Counted from the stretch's first letter, positions 16,086 to 24,369 are shown. The stretch is DNA of 33,184 nucleotides from Streptomyces sp. SID3343 (GCF_009865215.1 NZ_WWJX01000218.1:1-33184); one strand, 5' to 3'. Numbers and translations: made by a program. The notes: generated by a model not told the origin, from the sequence alone.

Positions 16086-17021
16086 ATGGGGGGCAATCCG
16101 AGCCGACAGACCATGCCGCCGTCGGGGCGCGAGGTGACCGACGAAGCCGGGCGGAAAGCCATGCAACGATCCCCTGGAAAGAACCGTTTGCGTGTCTATC
16201 TGAGCACGCCGCGCAGACCGCGATTCGTGGTCGAACTCGCGTTGATCGCACTCGGTTACTGGGTGTACTCACTCGTTCGCAACGCCGTCCCCGAGCGCCA
16301 GTCGACCGCGGTCGACCGCGCGTGGGACCTGCTCGATCTCGAAAAATCGCTGCACATCGACATCGAGCACAGCGTCAACCACGCCGTGAACGGCGTGTCG
16401 TGGTTGATCGTCTCGATGAACTACTACTACGCGACGTTGCACTTCGTGGTGACGATCGGTGTGCTGGTGTGGCTCTACCACCGACACCCCGGGCGGTATC
16501 GGGCCGTGCGCACGGTGCTGTTCCTGACCACCGGGCTGGCCCTGTTCGGCTACTTCTTCTTCGCGCTCGCACCGCCCCGGCTGCTTCCGGGCGCGGGCTA
16601 CATCGACACCGTGTTGGTGCATCACACGTGGGGATCGATGGCATCGGGAGACATGAAGAACGTCTCCAACCAGTACGCCGCGATGCCGTCGATGCACATC
16701 GGCTGGTCGACGTGGTGCGCGCTGGCGATCGTGATGTTCGCGCGGCCGCTGTGGGTCAAGGTGCTCGGCGTGCTGTACCCGCTCACGACCCTGTTCGTGA
16801 TCGTGGCGACCGGCAACCACTTCGTGCTCGACGCGGTCGGCGGGTGGATCACCCTCGCGGCGGCGCTGGGCCTACAGCGCCTGCTCAACGCGCGATCGGC
16901 CTACCGCTTCCCGCGTTACCCACCCGACGACCCACGCGCCGCGGCGACCGGTCCCCCGCCACCGCGCACCGAGGCCACGCCGCCTCAGCGCGAACCGGTC
17001 GACGTCTCGTCCTCGCCGTAG
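16086..17021 (+). CDS. PAP2 superfamily membrane phosphatase (AUR1/PAP2_3-like)
   Basis: A predicted lipid-phosphate phosphatase or phospholipid head-group transferase of about 311 residues with roughly six membrane spans. Conserved residues: AAMPSMHIGW (equivalent of the PSGH motif, with PSMH) and TGNHFVLDAVGG, the third PAP2 motif whose His and Asp form the catalytic pair. The layout resembles the PAP2_3 group related to inositol phosphorylceramide synthase. The start is uncertain: ATG 16086 is listed, but GTG 16047, ATG 16062 and ATG 16161 are in frame and none has an ideal ribosome-binding site. The P/R/T-rich C-terminus is cytoplasmic. Its last 37 bp overlap the end of convergent glnE. 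Confidence 0.84.
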   Translation: MGGNPSRQTMPPSGREVTDEAGRKAMQRSPGKNRLRVYLSTPRRPRFVVELALIALGYWVYSLVRNAVPERQSTAVDRAWDLLDLEKSLHIDIEHSVNHAVNGVSWLIVSMNYYYATLHFVVTIGVLVWLYHRHPGRYRAVRTVLFLTTGLALFGYFFFALAPPRLLPGAGYIDTVLVHHTWGSMASGDMKNVSNQYAAMPSMHIGWSTWCALAIVMFARPLWVKVLGVLYPLTTLFVIVATGNHFVLDAVGGWITLAAALGLQRLLNARSAYRFPRYPPDDPRAAATGPPPPRTEATPPQREPVDVSSSP

Positions 17022-20011
17022 AACACCCGGTCCACCACGGCCCGCGCGTGCCGCGTCACGCGCCGATACTCCTCGATCAGGCTGCCGGTCCCCCCGCCGC
17101 TCTCCGGCCGGTGTCCGAGCATCCGGGCCACCCCGCCCAGTTCGCGCACGTCCGTGGGAAAGCTGTCGGAGGACTTGCCGCGCACGATCATCACCGCGTT
17201 GCGCACCCGGGTGGCCTCCACCCACGCGTCGTCGAGCACGTCCGCGTCGTGCTCGTCGAGCAGCCCCGCGTCGCGCGCCGCGACGAGTCCCTGCCTGGTA
17301 CCGGTCACCTGCAACGACGGCACCTCGTGCGCGTGTTGCAACTGGAGCAGTTGGACGACCCACTCCACGTCGGCGAGGCCGCCCCGGCCGAGTTTGGTGT
17401 GCGTGGTCGGGTCGGCGCCGCGCGGCAGCCGCTCCGATTCGATCCTGGCCTTCATCCGGCGGATCTCGCGCACCTGCGTGTCGTCGATCCCACCCGGCGG
17501 ATAGCGCAGCGGCGCGACCATCTCCAGAAAACGTCGACCCAGGTCGGCGTCTCCCGAGGTGAAGTCGGCGCGCAGCAGGGCCTGGCTCTCCCACAGCTTG
17601 GACCAGCGCCCGTAGTACGCGCGATAGGAGGCGAGGGTGCGCACGAGCGGACCCTGCCGGCCCTCCGGACGCAGGTCGGCGTCGATCAGCAGCGGCGGGT
17701 CGGTCGAGGGGATCTGCAACAGTCGGCGGATCTCGTTGGCCACCGATCCCGCTGCCTTGGCCGCGTCGCCCTCGTCGGCGCCCTCGATCGGCTCGTGTAC
17801 GAACATCACGTCGGCGTCGCTGCCGTAGCCCTGCTCGTAGCCACCGAACCGGCCCATCGCGATGATCGCGATCCTGGTCGGCAACGGGCCGTGCGAGCGC
17901 TCGCGCGCGTCGATCGCGGCCCGGAGCGCGCCGGTGAGCGTCGCGGCGTTGACGTCGGTGAGCGCCTTGCCGGTGGCGTCCACGTCGAGGTTGCCGAGCA
18001 CGTCGGCCGCCACGATCCGAAACAGCTCGCGCCGGCGCACGCTGCGCGCCGCCTGCACGGCGCTTTCCGGGCCCGGCGCGCGACCCACCGCGGCCCGGAT
18101 CTCGTTCTCCAGGACGGCCCGAGAGCGCGGCCGCAGCCCGTCCGCGTCGCCGAGCATCGCCACCGCCTCGGGTGCGCGCAGCAGCAGATCGGGCGCGAGC
18201 CGTCCGGACGCGAGCACCCGGGCCATGTACTCGGCCGCCGCCCCGGAGGAGCCCGCTCCCGAGTCGCGCAGCAGGCGCAGATACCAGTGCGTGTTGCCCA
18301 ACGCGTCGGAGACCTGACGAAACGCCAGCAGGCCGGCGTCCGGGTCGGCCGAGTCGGCGAACCAGCTCAGCATCACCGGCAGCAGCGTGCGCTGGATCGA
18401 GGCCCGCCGGCTCACCCCGGACGCGAGCGCCTCCAGGTGGCGCAGGGCCGCCGCGGGATCCGCGTAGCCCAGCGCCTCGAACCGGGTCTTGGCCGCCTCG
18501 GTGGTCAGTCGCTGCTCGCCGACCTTCAGCCGCGCCACCGCGTCCAGCAGCGGCCGATAGAACAGCTTCTCGTGCAGCCGGCGCACCTCGACGGTCTGCC
18601 GCTTCCACGCCTTCTCCAACTCGCCCACCGGGTTGGTGCGCATGCCCATCGAGCGAGCGATTCGGCGCAGCTCGCCGGTGTCGGTGGGCATCAGGTGGGT
18701 GCGGCGCAGTCGATAGAGCTGGATGCGGTGTTCCAGGGTGCGCAGGAAGCGGTACGCGGCGTCGAGCGCTGCCGCGTCGTCGCGTCCCACGTAGCCGGCC
18801 GCCGACAGCGCGGCGAGCGCGGCCAGCGTCGAGCCGCTGCGCAGCGCCGGGTCGGACTTGCCGTGCACCAGTTGCAGGAGCTGTACGGCGAACTCGATGT
18901 CGCGCAGGCCGCCGGGACCGAGCTTGACCTCGCGGTCGAGTTCGCGCGCGGGGATGCTGTCGACGACGCGGCGGCGCATCGCCTGGACGTCGGCGACGAA
19001 GTTCTCCCGACGGGCCGCGGTCCACACGAGCGGGGTGATGCTCTCGATGTACTTGCGGCCGAGGGCGACGTCGCCGGCTACCGGGCGGGCCTTGAGCAGC
19101 GCTTGGAACTCCCAGGTCTTGGCCCAGCGCTCGTAGTAGGCGAGGTGGCTCGCGAGCGAGCGGGTCAGCGGCCCGTTGCGGCCCTCCGGACGCAGGTTGG
19201 CGTCGACCTCCCAGATCGAGCCCTCCACGGTGGTGGCGGAGCAGGCGCGCATGAGCGCGCCGGCGAGCCGGTTCGCGGCGGCGACCGCGTCGGCCTCGGC
19301 GATCCCGGGCGGGGCCTCGGCGACGAAGACGACGTCGACGTCGCTGATGTAGTTGAGTTCGCGGCCGCCGCACTTGCCCATCGCGATCACCGCGAGCCGG
19401 CAGCGCTCGGCCTCGTACGGGTGCTCGCGGCGAACCAGGTCGAGCGCGGCCTCCAGGGTCGCGCCGGCGAGGTCGGCCAGTTCGGCGGCCACGGTCGGCT
19501 CGTCGGCGGAGCCGCACACGTCGCGGGCGGCGATGGAGAGCAGGCATCGTCGATACCCCACCCGCAGTCCGTCGAGCGCGGGGTCGTCGCGCAGCCCGGC
19601 GGTCGCGGTGGTGAGCACGGCGTGGAAGTAGGCCGGGGTCGGGCGGGCGTCCTGCACGTCGTAGGTGACCAGCGAGCGCCAGTCGTCGGGGTGGCGCGCG
19701 AGGTGGTCGCCGAGGGCCGCGCTCACGCCCAGGACGCCCAGTATCCGATCGCGGAAGGGCTTGGCGGACGCGAGCGTGGACAGCAGGACGGAGCGGTCGG
19801 CGGCGGCCTCGGCGAGCCGGACCAGGCCGAGCAGCGCGAGGTCGGGGTCGGCGGTGGCGGCGAGCGCGTCGAGGAACAACGAGTCGTTGCCCGCGCCGAG
19901 CAGGGCCGGGTCACGCAGGTTGCGGGCGGCGCTCGCGACGTCGGTGAAACCGAGTCGTACGAGGCGTCCGTCGGTGGTCGCCGGCTCACGGGGCTGATCC
20001 ACAGAGGTCAC
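16985..20011 (-). CDS. glnE: Bifunctional glutamine synthetase adenylyltransferase/deadenylyltransferase
   Basis: Adds and removes AMP on the regulatory Tyr of GSI-beta glutamine synthetase, so it tunes nitrogen assimilation. The 1,008-residue protein has the expected duplicated layout. The first nucleotidyltransferase domain has GKCGGRELNYISDVDVVFV and GPGGLRDIEFAVQLLQL. The second has GRFGGYEQGYGSDADVMFV and GRGGLADVEWVVQLLQL, each followed by a helical domain. All G-G and D-x-D motifs are intact. The GTG at 20011 is preferred over a TTG at 20032 because a TANNNT -10 ends 6 nt before it. The neighbouring glnA2 product seems to lack the adenylylation loop, so the real target is presumably a GlnA encoded elsewhere. 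Confidence 0.96.
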   Translation of the reverse strand: MTSVDQPREPATTDGRLVRLGFTDVASAARNLRDPALLGAGNDSLFLDALAATADPDLALLGLVRLAEAAADRSVLLSTLASAKPFRDRILGVLGVSAALGDHLARHPDDWRSLVTYDVQDARPTPAYFHAVLTTATAGLRDDPALDGLRVGYRRCLLSIAARDVCGSADEPTVAAELADLAGATLEAALDLVRREHPYEAERCRLAVIAMGKCGGRELNYISDVDVVFVAEAPPGIAEADAVAAANRLAGALMRACSATTVEGSIWEVDANLRPEGRNGPLTRSLASHLAYYERWAKTWEFQALLKARPVAGDVALGRKYIESITPLVWTAARRENFVADVQAMRRRVVDSIPARELDREVKLGPGGLRDIEFAVQLLQLVHGKSDPALRSGSTLAALAALSAAGYVGRDDAAALDAAYRFLRTLEHRIQLYRLRRTHLMPTDTGELRRIARSMGMRTNPVGELEKAWKRQTVEVRRLHEKLFYRPLLDAVARLKVGEQRLTTEAAKTRFEALGYADPAAALRHLEALASGVSRRASIQRTLLPVMLSWFADSADPDAGLLAFRQVSDALGNTHWYLRLLRDSGAGSSGAAAEYMARVLASGRLAPDLLLRAPEAVAMLGDADGLRPRSRAVLENEIRAAVGRAPGPESAVQAARSVRRRELFRIVAADVLGNLDVDATGKALTDVNAATLTGALRAAIDARERSHGPLPTRIAIIAMGRFGGYEQGYGSDADVMFVHEPIEGADEGDAAKAAGSVANEIRRLLQIPSTDPPLLIDADLRPEGRQGPLVRTLASYRAYYGRWSKLWESQALLRADFTSGDADLGRRFLEMVAPLRYPPGGIDDTQVREIRRMKARIESERLPRGADPTTHTKLGRGGLADVEWVVQLLQLQHAHEVPSLQVTGTRQGLVAARDAGLLDEHDADVLDDAWVEATRVRNAVMIVRGKSSDSFPTDVRELGGVARMLGHRPESGGGTGSLIEEYRRVTRHARAVVDRVFYGEDETSTGSR

Positions 20012-20017
20012 CCGGCG

Positions 20018-20023
20018 AGCGTA
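20018..20023 (-). promoter_or_regulatory. Candidate -10 element of a leaderless glnE promoter
   Basis: Minus-strand TACGCT fits TANNNT and ends 6 nt before GTG (20011). No Shine-Dalgarno sequence intervenes, which supports GTG as first base of the mRNA and fixes the glnE start. No clear -35 is seen. Confidence 0.45.
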
Positions 20024-20253
20024 TCCGCTCAAACGGCCGATCGATCGAAGCCGATCACCGGATGGATCAAGATCTCACCTGCGAAGGTGGACGCGCCGCA
20101 CGAGGTTCGCCGAGCCCCCCGACCGCGACGAACTGTGTGCGGCGCGCCCTTGTCGATGGTGAGTGGCAGATCCGCCCTGCGAGCCGTCCGTCCCACGGCT
20201 CGAAGGGGCCTCCGTAGCAACGACCTGCCATACGCCACCGTACGGGACGTCAC

Positions 20254-20269
20254 CCTACGTTAGCGTAGG
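20254..20269. promoter_or_regulatory. TetR-type operator in front of the TetR gene
   Basis: CCTACGTTAGCGTAGG: 6-bp perfect arms around TTAG, ending 4 bp before the ATG at 20274. It covers two TANNNT elements (TACGTT 20256-20261; TAGCGT 20261-20266), the second well placed for a leaderless transcript. Autorepression by the adjacent TetR protein is the simplest reading. Confidence 0.68.
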
Positions 20270-20273
20270 TGCC

Positions 20274-20900
20274 ATGCGCAACGGTGTTCCCTCGGAGAGG
20301 GTTCAATCAGACGACGAACCGGAACGGCCCGCTCGACCCGGGCGCCGTACCCTCAGCCGAGAGGACTGGGCCCGGGCAGCCCTGGAAGCGATGCGCGAGG
20401 GCGGCCTCGGCGCGGTCGCCGTGGAACCGCTCGCGGAGCGCCTGGGCACCACCAAGGGCAGCTTCTACTGGCACTTCAAGGATCGCGACTCGCTGATCCA
20501 GGCGGCCTTGGAGCGGTGGATGGCCGAGTCGGAGGAGATGTTGGCCGCCGCCGAACGGATCGAGGATCCGGTCGAACGCGGGCGCCGGCTCACCGAGTTC
20601 GCCTTCAGCGCGCCCAGCGGCGCCGACATCACCACCACGCTCCTGGTACACGCCCAACACCCCGTGGTGGGGCCGATCCTGGAGCAGGTCACCCGCCGGC
20701 GCCTGGAGTTCGGCGCACGGCTCTCGCAGGAACTGGGCCTGTCCGCCGACGAGGCGTACCGGCACACGCTGACCGCGCTGACCATGACGGTCGGCATCGC
20801 GCTCATCCGCCGAGGCGCCCCGCAACTGCTGCCGCAGGGCGAGGAGAAGGACGCGTACGTGCGCTACATCGTGGAGTTGCTCGCGCCACCCCTGGTGTGA
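20274..20900 (+). CDS. TetR family transcriptional regulator
   Basis: A 208-residue TetR/AcrR protein. Its HTH (about residues 35-80) includes VEPLAERLGTTKGSFYWHFKDRDSLI, a classic TetR recognition helix. The acidic C-terminal domain is helical. It lies between glnE (divergent) and glnA2 (convergent), with its operator directly at its own start codon and only about 260 bp from the glnE start, so it could also influence glnE. The ligand and wider regulon are unknown. The ATG at 20274 is chosen because the operator/-10 elements sit immediately upstream; there is no Shine-Dalgarno sequence. Confidence 0.92.
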   Translation: MRNGVPSERVQSDDEPERPARPGRRTLSREDWARAALEAMREGGLGAVAVEPLAERLGTTKGSFYWHFKDRDSLIQAALERWMAESEEMLAAAERIEDPVERGRRLTEFAFSAPSGADITTTLLVHAQHPVVGPILEQVTRRRLEFGARLSQELGLSADEAYRHTLTALTMTVGIALIRRGAPQLLPQGEEKDAYVRYIVELLAPPLV

Positions 20901-20931
20901 ACGGTGTGAACGGTGTCCGGGCGACACGTGC

Positions 20932-20983
20932 CGACGACGCGTTCGGCCCACTCCCCGCGGGGAGTGGGCCGAACGCGTCGTCG
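20932..20983. terminator. Perfect 52-bp palindrome, bidirectional terminator between tetR and glnA2
   Basis: Every one of 26 positions pairs about the centre between 20957 and 20958. The arm runs CGACGACGCGTTCGGCCCAC then TCCCCG. It sits between convergent genes, 32 bp after tetR and 21 bp after the glnA2 stop. It can serve both transcripts. Confidence 0.88.
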
Positions 20984-21004
20984 TGATGCTCGAATTCCTC
21001 CGAC

Positions 21005-22366
21005 TCACAGCACCGGCAGGTAGCGCTTCAGCTCGAAGGGCGTGACCTGCTGGCGGTATTCCTCCCACTCGTGGCGCTTGTTGCGCAGGAAGAACTCGAA
21101 GACGTGCTCGCCGAGGATCTCCGGCAGCAGTTCGCTGCGCTCCATCAGCGCGATCGCCTCGGCGAGGTTTTGCGGCAGCGGCGCGATACCCAGCGCACGG
21201 CGCTCGGAGTCGGTCAGCGCCCACACGTCGTCCTCGGCGCCGGCGGGCAGTTCGTAGCCCTCCTCGACGCCCTTGAGCCCCGCGCCGAGCAGCACGGCGT
21301 AGGCCAGGTAGGGGTTGCACGCCGCGTCGATCTGGCGCACCTCGATCCGGGTGGACTGCCCCTTGGTGGGCTTGTACATCGGCACGCGCACCAGGGCCGA
21401 GCGGTTGTTGTGGCCCCAGCAGATGTACGAGGGCGCCTCGCCGCCCATGCCCGCGGTCCGCGCCGAAGCGCCCCACAGCCGCTTGTACGAGTTGACCCAC
21501 TGGTTCGTGATCGCGGCCATCTCGCCGGCGTGCTTGAGCAGGCCCGCGATGAAGGAGCGGCCGACCTTGGAGAGCTGATACTCGGCGCCGGCCTCGTAGA
21601 ACGCGTTGCGGTCGCCCTCGAACAGCGACAGGTGCGTGTGCATGCCCGAACCGGGGTGCTCGGAGAACGGCTTGGGCATGAAGGACGCGTGCACGCCCTG
21701 CTCCAGCGCGACCTCCTTGACCACGAGCCGGAACGTCATGATGTTGTCGGCCGTGCTGAGCGCGTCCGCGTAGCGCAGGTCGATCTCCTGCTGCCCGGGC
21801 GCGCCCTCGTGGTGACTGAACTCGACCGAGATGCCCATGCTTTCGAGCATCGTGATGGCCTGACGGCGAAAGTCCTGGCCGACCGGCTGCGGCGTGTGGT
21901 CGAAGTAGCCGCTGTGGTCCACCGGCGTCGGCGGCGTCCCGTCGACCGGCTTCTCCTTGAACAGGAAGAACTCGATCTCGGGGTGCGTGTAGAAGGTGAA
22001 GCCCTTCTCCGACGCGCGCTCCAGGGTGCGCTTGAGGACGTAGCGCGGGTCCGCGAAGGACGGCGAACCGTCGGGCATCAGGATGTCGCAGAACATGCGC
22101 GCGGTGCCCGGCGCCTCGGCCCGCCACGGCAGTATCTGGAACGTCGCCGGATCCGGCTTCGCGAGCATGTCGGATTCGTGCACCCGGGCGAAGCCCTCGA
22201 TCGCCGAGCCGTCGAATCCGATGCCCTCGGCGAATGCCTGCTCCAACTCGGCGGGAGCCACCGCGACCGACTTCAGGAAGCCGAGCACATCGGTGAACCA
22301 GAGCCGAACGAACCGGATGTCGCGCTCCTCCAAAGTACGAAGCACGAACTCCTGCTGCTTATCCAT
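21005..22366 (-). CDS. glnA2: Glutamine synthetase-like enzyme, GlnA2 type (possible gamma-glutamylpolyamine synthetase)
   Basis: A 453-residue class I glutamine synthetase-family ligase that joins glutamate to ammonia or an amine using ATP. GS signatures are present: FTDVLGFLKSVAV, GFDGSAIEGFARVHESDM, EIEFFLF, KPFSEHPGSGMHTHLSLF and the NRSALVRVP loop. The length and the absence of the NLYDLPPE adenylylation loop near the C-terminus set it apart from GSI-beta GlnA. Its position next to glnE matches actinomycete glnA2; S. coelicolor GlnA2 has been linked to polyamine gamma-glutamylation. Substrate assignment here is by analogy. The ATG at 22366 follows AGGG. A GlnR-like box lies 80 bp upstream. 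Confidence 0.93.
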   Translation of the reverse strand: MDKQQEFVLRTLEERDIRFVRLWFTDVLGFLKSVAVAPAELEQAFAEGIGFDGSAIEGFARVHESDMLAKPDPATFQILPWRAEAPGTARMFCDILMPDGSPSFADPRYVLKRTLERASEKGFTFYTHPEIEFFLFKEKPVDGTPPTPVDHSGYFDHTPQPVGQDFRRQAITMLESMGISVEFSHHEGAPGQQEIDLRYADALSTADNIMTFRLVVKEVALEQGVHASFMPKPFSEHPGSGMHTHLSLFEGDRNAFYEAGAEYQLSKVGRSFIAGLLKHAGEMAAITNQWVNSYKRLWGASARTAGMGGEAPSYICWGHNNRSALVRVPMYKPTKGQSTRIEVRQIDAACNPYLAYAVLLGAGLKGVEEGYELPAGAEDDVWALTDSERRALGIAPLPQNLAEAIALMERSELLPEILGEHVFEFFLRNKRHEWEEYRQQVTPFELKRYLPVL

Positions 22367-22445
22367 AATTCCCTATCCTTGCAGGTCGGACGGCCTGTGA
22401 GCGATCGGCAGGGCACTGCGGGGCACACGAGTATCCCGCCACAGG

Positions 22446-22461
22446 GTTTCGAGCACATTAC
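22446..22461 (-). promoter_or_regulatory. Candidate GlnR binding box upstream of glnA2
   Basis: Minus-strand GTAAT-GTGCTC-GAAAC matches the GlnR consensus GTnAC-n6-GAAAC with one mismatch. It is centred about 87 bp before the glnA2 start and just upstream of a GATACT -10-like element. Only one box is recognisable, where GlnR targets often have two. Confidence 0.5.
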
Positions 22462-22944
22462 GTGCCCTTTGCGGTACACCCATCTCTCGCGTGCGTATTG
22501 CCGTCGTCGCGTGCCAAGACGCGTTCATCGCGCGGCGTCGATCGGCGGGCGAGCCGTGAAACGAGCCGCCGGAGCCTCGGAGGTGAACTGTGCCAAGGGT
22601 ATCTCCCGCGCGCCCGAAGTCGGAGCGCCGGGTTGGTCGTGGCGGACGCCGTTCGGCCACCGTTGTCCTGCGGTTTTCCGGGCGGACGGTCGCCGGTCCT
22701 CCCGAGCGGTCCCGGGCGCGCCGCAGGCGCTCGGACCACTGTTCGTCACTCTGACATTAATGGTCGGGCGCATTGGTTCGGGTGCCCCGAATGCGCATCA
22801 CCTTCCGCTGGACAGATCCCAGGTTTACAGTTTCCGTCTGAGCATTCGTGGTCGCCACCACGCGCGAACGCAAGAAGGCTGTCGACTGCGGTGTCGGCAC
22901 TGGTCAACGGCCTTGCTTTTCCGGTGGACTGCGGACGGCGACGA
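22462..22944. other. Long intergenic gap between glnA2 and the NlpC/P60 gene
   Basis: With flanking signals this is 650 bp without a recognisable gene on either strand; open frames of 80-95 codons here show no familiar motif. One hairpin is visible: GCGCA (22768-22772) and TTCGGG (22777-22782) pair with CCCGAA (22786-22791) and TGCGC (22792-22796), with a 4-nt bulge. A small RNA is possible but not supported by a promoter I can identify. Confidence 0.4.
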
Positions 22945-22990
22945 CGACGGCGCCCTCTCCCGGAAATGAACCCGGGGGAAGGCGCCGTCG
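22945..22990 (-). terminator. Terminator of the NlpC/P60 gene
   Basis: A 10-bp outer stem, CGACGGCGCC (22945-22954) and GGCGCCGTCG (22981-22990), encloses an inner CCCGG/CCGGG stem. It lies 27 bp after the stop codon. Confidence 0.78.
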
Positions 22991-23016
22991 AGGTTTCCGC
23001 GCGTGATCTCGCCGGC

Positions 23017-24144
23017 CTAGCCGGGTCGTACGGCTGCGTAGAACGACATCGAGTCGACCGGGGCGATGGTCACGTTCTTGCCCGGTCGCGGGGCGTGGAC
23101 GATCTGGCCGCCGCCGATGTAGATGCCCACGTGCGAGTTGTCCGCGAAGAAGAACACCAGGTCGCCCGGCTGGAGCGCGCTCTTGGAGATGCGCGGCCCG
23201 TCGTTGACCTGGGTCCACGTGGTGCGGCTCAGGTTGACGTTGGCGGCCTTCCACGAAGCCTGGGTCAGCCCCGAGCAGTCGTAGGAGCCGGGGCCGGTGC
23301 CCCGGGGCGCGTACGGCTTGCCGATCTGGGCCTTCGCGAACGCGATCGCGGCCGCGGCCCGGCCGGATGCGGGGACGTCCTTCGCCGGGGCCTCCGGCGT
23401 CACCGGCGGAGTGTCCGTCTTGGATCGCGAACTGCGGTCGGTCTCGCCACGCGCGGGCGGTTCCGTGGCCTTGTCCGCGGGCGTGTCCACGTGTTCGCTC
23501 GAAGCGAGGATCTCGTCCTGTTGCTTCTTGGTGAGCGTGTTCAGCAGACGCTGGGCCTCGGCGAGCTTGGTCTGGATCTCGGCCTTGTTCTTGTTCAGCT
23601 CGGTGCGCAGCTTCTCCAGCTGGGCGAGCTGCGAGGAGGCCTCGGTGCGGTCCTGCTGGAGAACCCGTGCCTGCGCCGCGACCTGGCGGAGCTTGGCCGC
23701 CTGCCGGTCGTCGAGCTGCGAGATCATCTGGGCCTTCTGCAGGTAACCCTCGGGGTCACCGCTCAACGCCAGGGAAAGCTCGGGGGGGAGTCCGCCGCTG
23801 CGGTACGCATTGGCCGCGAGGAGGCCGATCTGGTCGCGCAAGGTGTTCAGCGCGGCCTGTTCGTCGGCGATCCGGGCCTGGGTCTGGTTGGCCGTGCCCT
23901 GCTGCTTCCCCAACTGCTCCTCGACGCCGTTGGCCACCTCGGTGGCCTTGATGACATCGCTGTGCAGTTTGTTGACCTGCTCCTTGACCGTCTGGATCGA
24001 GGGAGCCGGATCGGCGTACGCGGCGCCGGAGAAGGCGATCACGCCGGTCATCGTCGCGGCGGCCGTGACTACGGTCGCCGCGGTACGCACGACGGTGCGC
24101 GGCTTGGGCTTGCGGTGCTGCCCGGATCGACGTTGGGACGCCAC
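23017..24144 (-). CDS. Secreted NlpC/P60 peptidoglycan endopeptidase with N-terminal coiled coil
   Basis: A cell-wall hydrolase of about 375 residues, predicted to cut stem peptides (D-Glu to diamino acid bond) outside the membrane. It has a basic N-terminus and signal peptide (1-44, cleavage likely after AYA), then a long heptad-rich coiled coil (about 50-215) with few prolines. A P/T/E/K-rich linker (220-265) follows, then the NlpC/P60 domain with catalytic Cys in GSYDCSGL and His in DNSHVGIYIG; the third polar residue is near IVHAPRP. This is the RipA-like architecture, where the coiled coil is often inhibitory or binds a partner such as FtsEX. The start is GTG at 24144 with GGAG 13 nt upstream. 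The leader carries a c-di-AMP riboswitch. Confidence 0.93.
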   Translation of the reverse strand: MASQRRSGQHRKPKPRTVVRTAATVVTAAATMTGVIAFSGAAYADPAPSIQTVKEQVNKLHSDVIKATEVANGVEEQLGKQQGTANQTQARIADEQAALNTLRDQIGLLAANAYRSGGLPPELSLALSGDPEGYLQKAQMISQLDDRQAAKLRQVAAQARVLQQDRTEASSQLAQLEKLRTELNKNKAEIQTKLAEAQRLLNTLTKKQQDEILASSEHVDTPADKATEPPARGETDRSSRSKTDTPPVTPEAPAKDVPASGRAAAAIAFAKAQIGKPYAPRGTGPGSYDCSGLTQASWKAANVNLSRTTWTQVNDGPRISKSALQPGDLVFFFADNSHVGIYIGGGQIVHAPRPGKNVTIAPVDSMSFYAAVRPG

Positions 24145-24167
24145 TGGTGGCGGGTCTCCTTCCTCGG

Positions 24168-24327
24168 CCGCCTACCGGGTTAGCTGACGGGTTCGGGCGG
24201 AAGAAGGCGCCCTACGATGCCGAAGCACCGATTCACCCCAGGGACTGCGAGGGTCCCCGGTTCCGGCTTCTCGTCGCACCGACCATGGTTACCCACCGTC
24301 ACCGCTACGCATCCCCGAATTCGGCGG
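24168..24327 (-). promoter_or_regulatory. ydaO/yuaA-type cyclic di-AMP riboswitch in the NlpC/P60 leader
   Basis: Conserved segments occur in the right order on the minus strand. A 5' P1 strand CCGCC is followed by GAATTCGGGG. Next come CGGGGACCC and TGGGGTGAATC, then the hallmark CGAACCCGTCAGCTAACC and GGTAGGCGG, whose GGCGG closes P1 with the 5' CCGCC. The aptamer ends 23 nt before the GTG start. In actinobacteria this class controls resuscitation-promoting and NlpC/P60 hydrolases and normally switches expression off when c-di-AMP binds. The off-switch polarity here is from the family, not from a visible terminator. Confidence 0.88.
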
Positions 24328-24369
24328 AGGCGATCGTGCAGACCGGGATGGTCGACGCTGAGCCGATCG

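Noticed and set aside
20029..20253. A 74-codon minus-strand frame between glnE and tetR
   Set aside because: It lies in the regulatory gap, overlaps promoter elements of both genes and shows no recognisable motif.
16322..20263. A 1,313-codon open frame on the plus strand
   Set aside because: It is antisense to glnE and starts inside the PAP2 gene. The translation is R/G/A/H-rich with no domain, a typical high-GC shadow frame.
22525..22773. An 82-codon minus-strand frame between glnA2 and the NlpC/P60 gene
   Set aside because: No motif, no ribosome-binding site, and competing frames of similar length overlap it; treated as non-coding.
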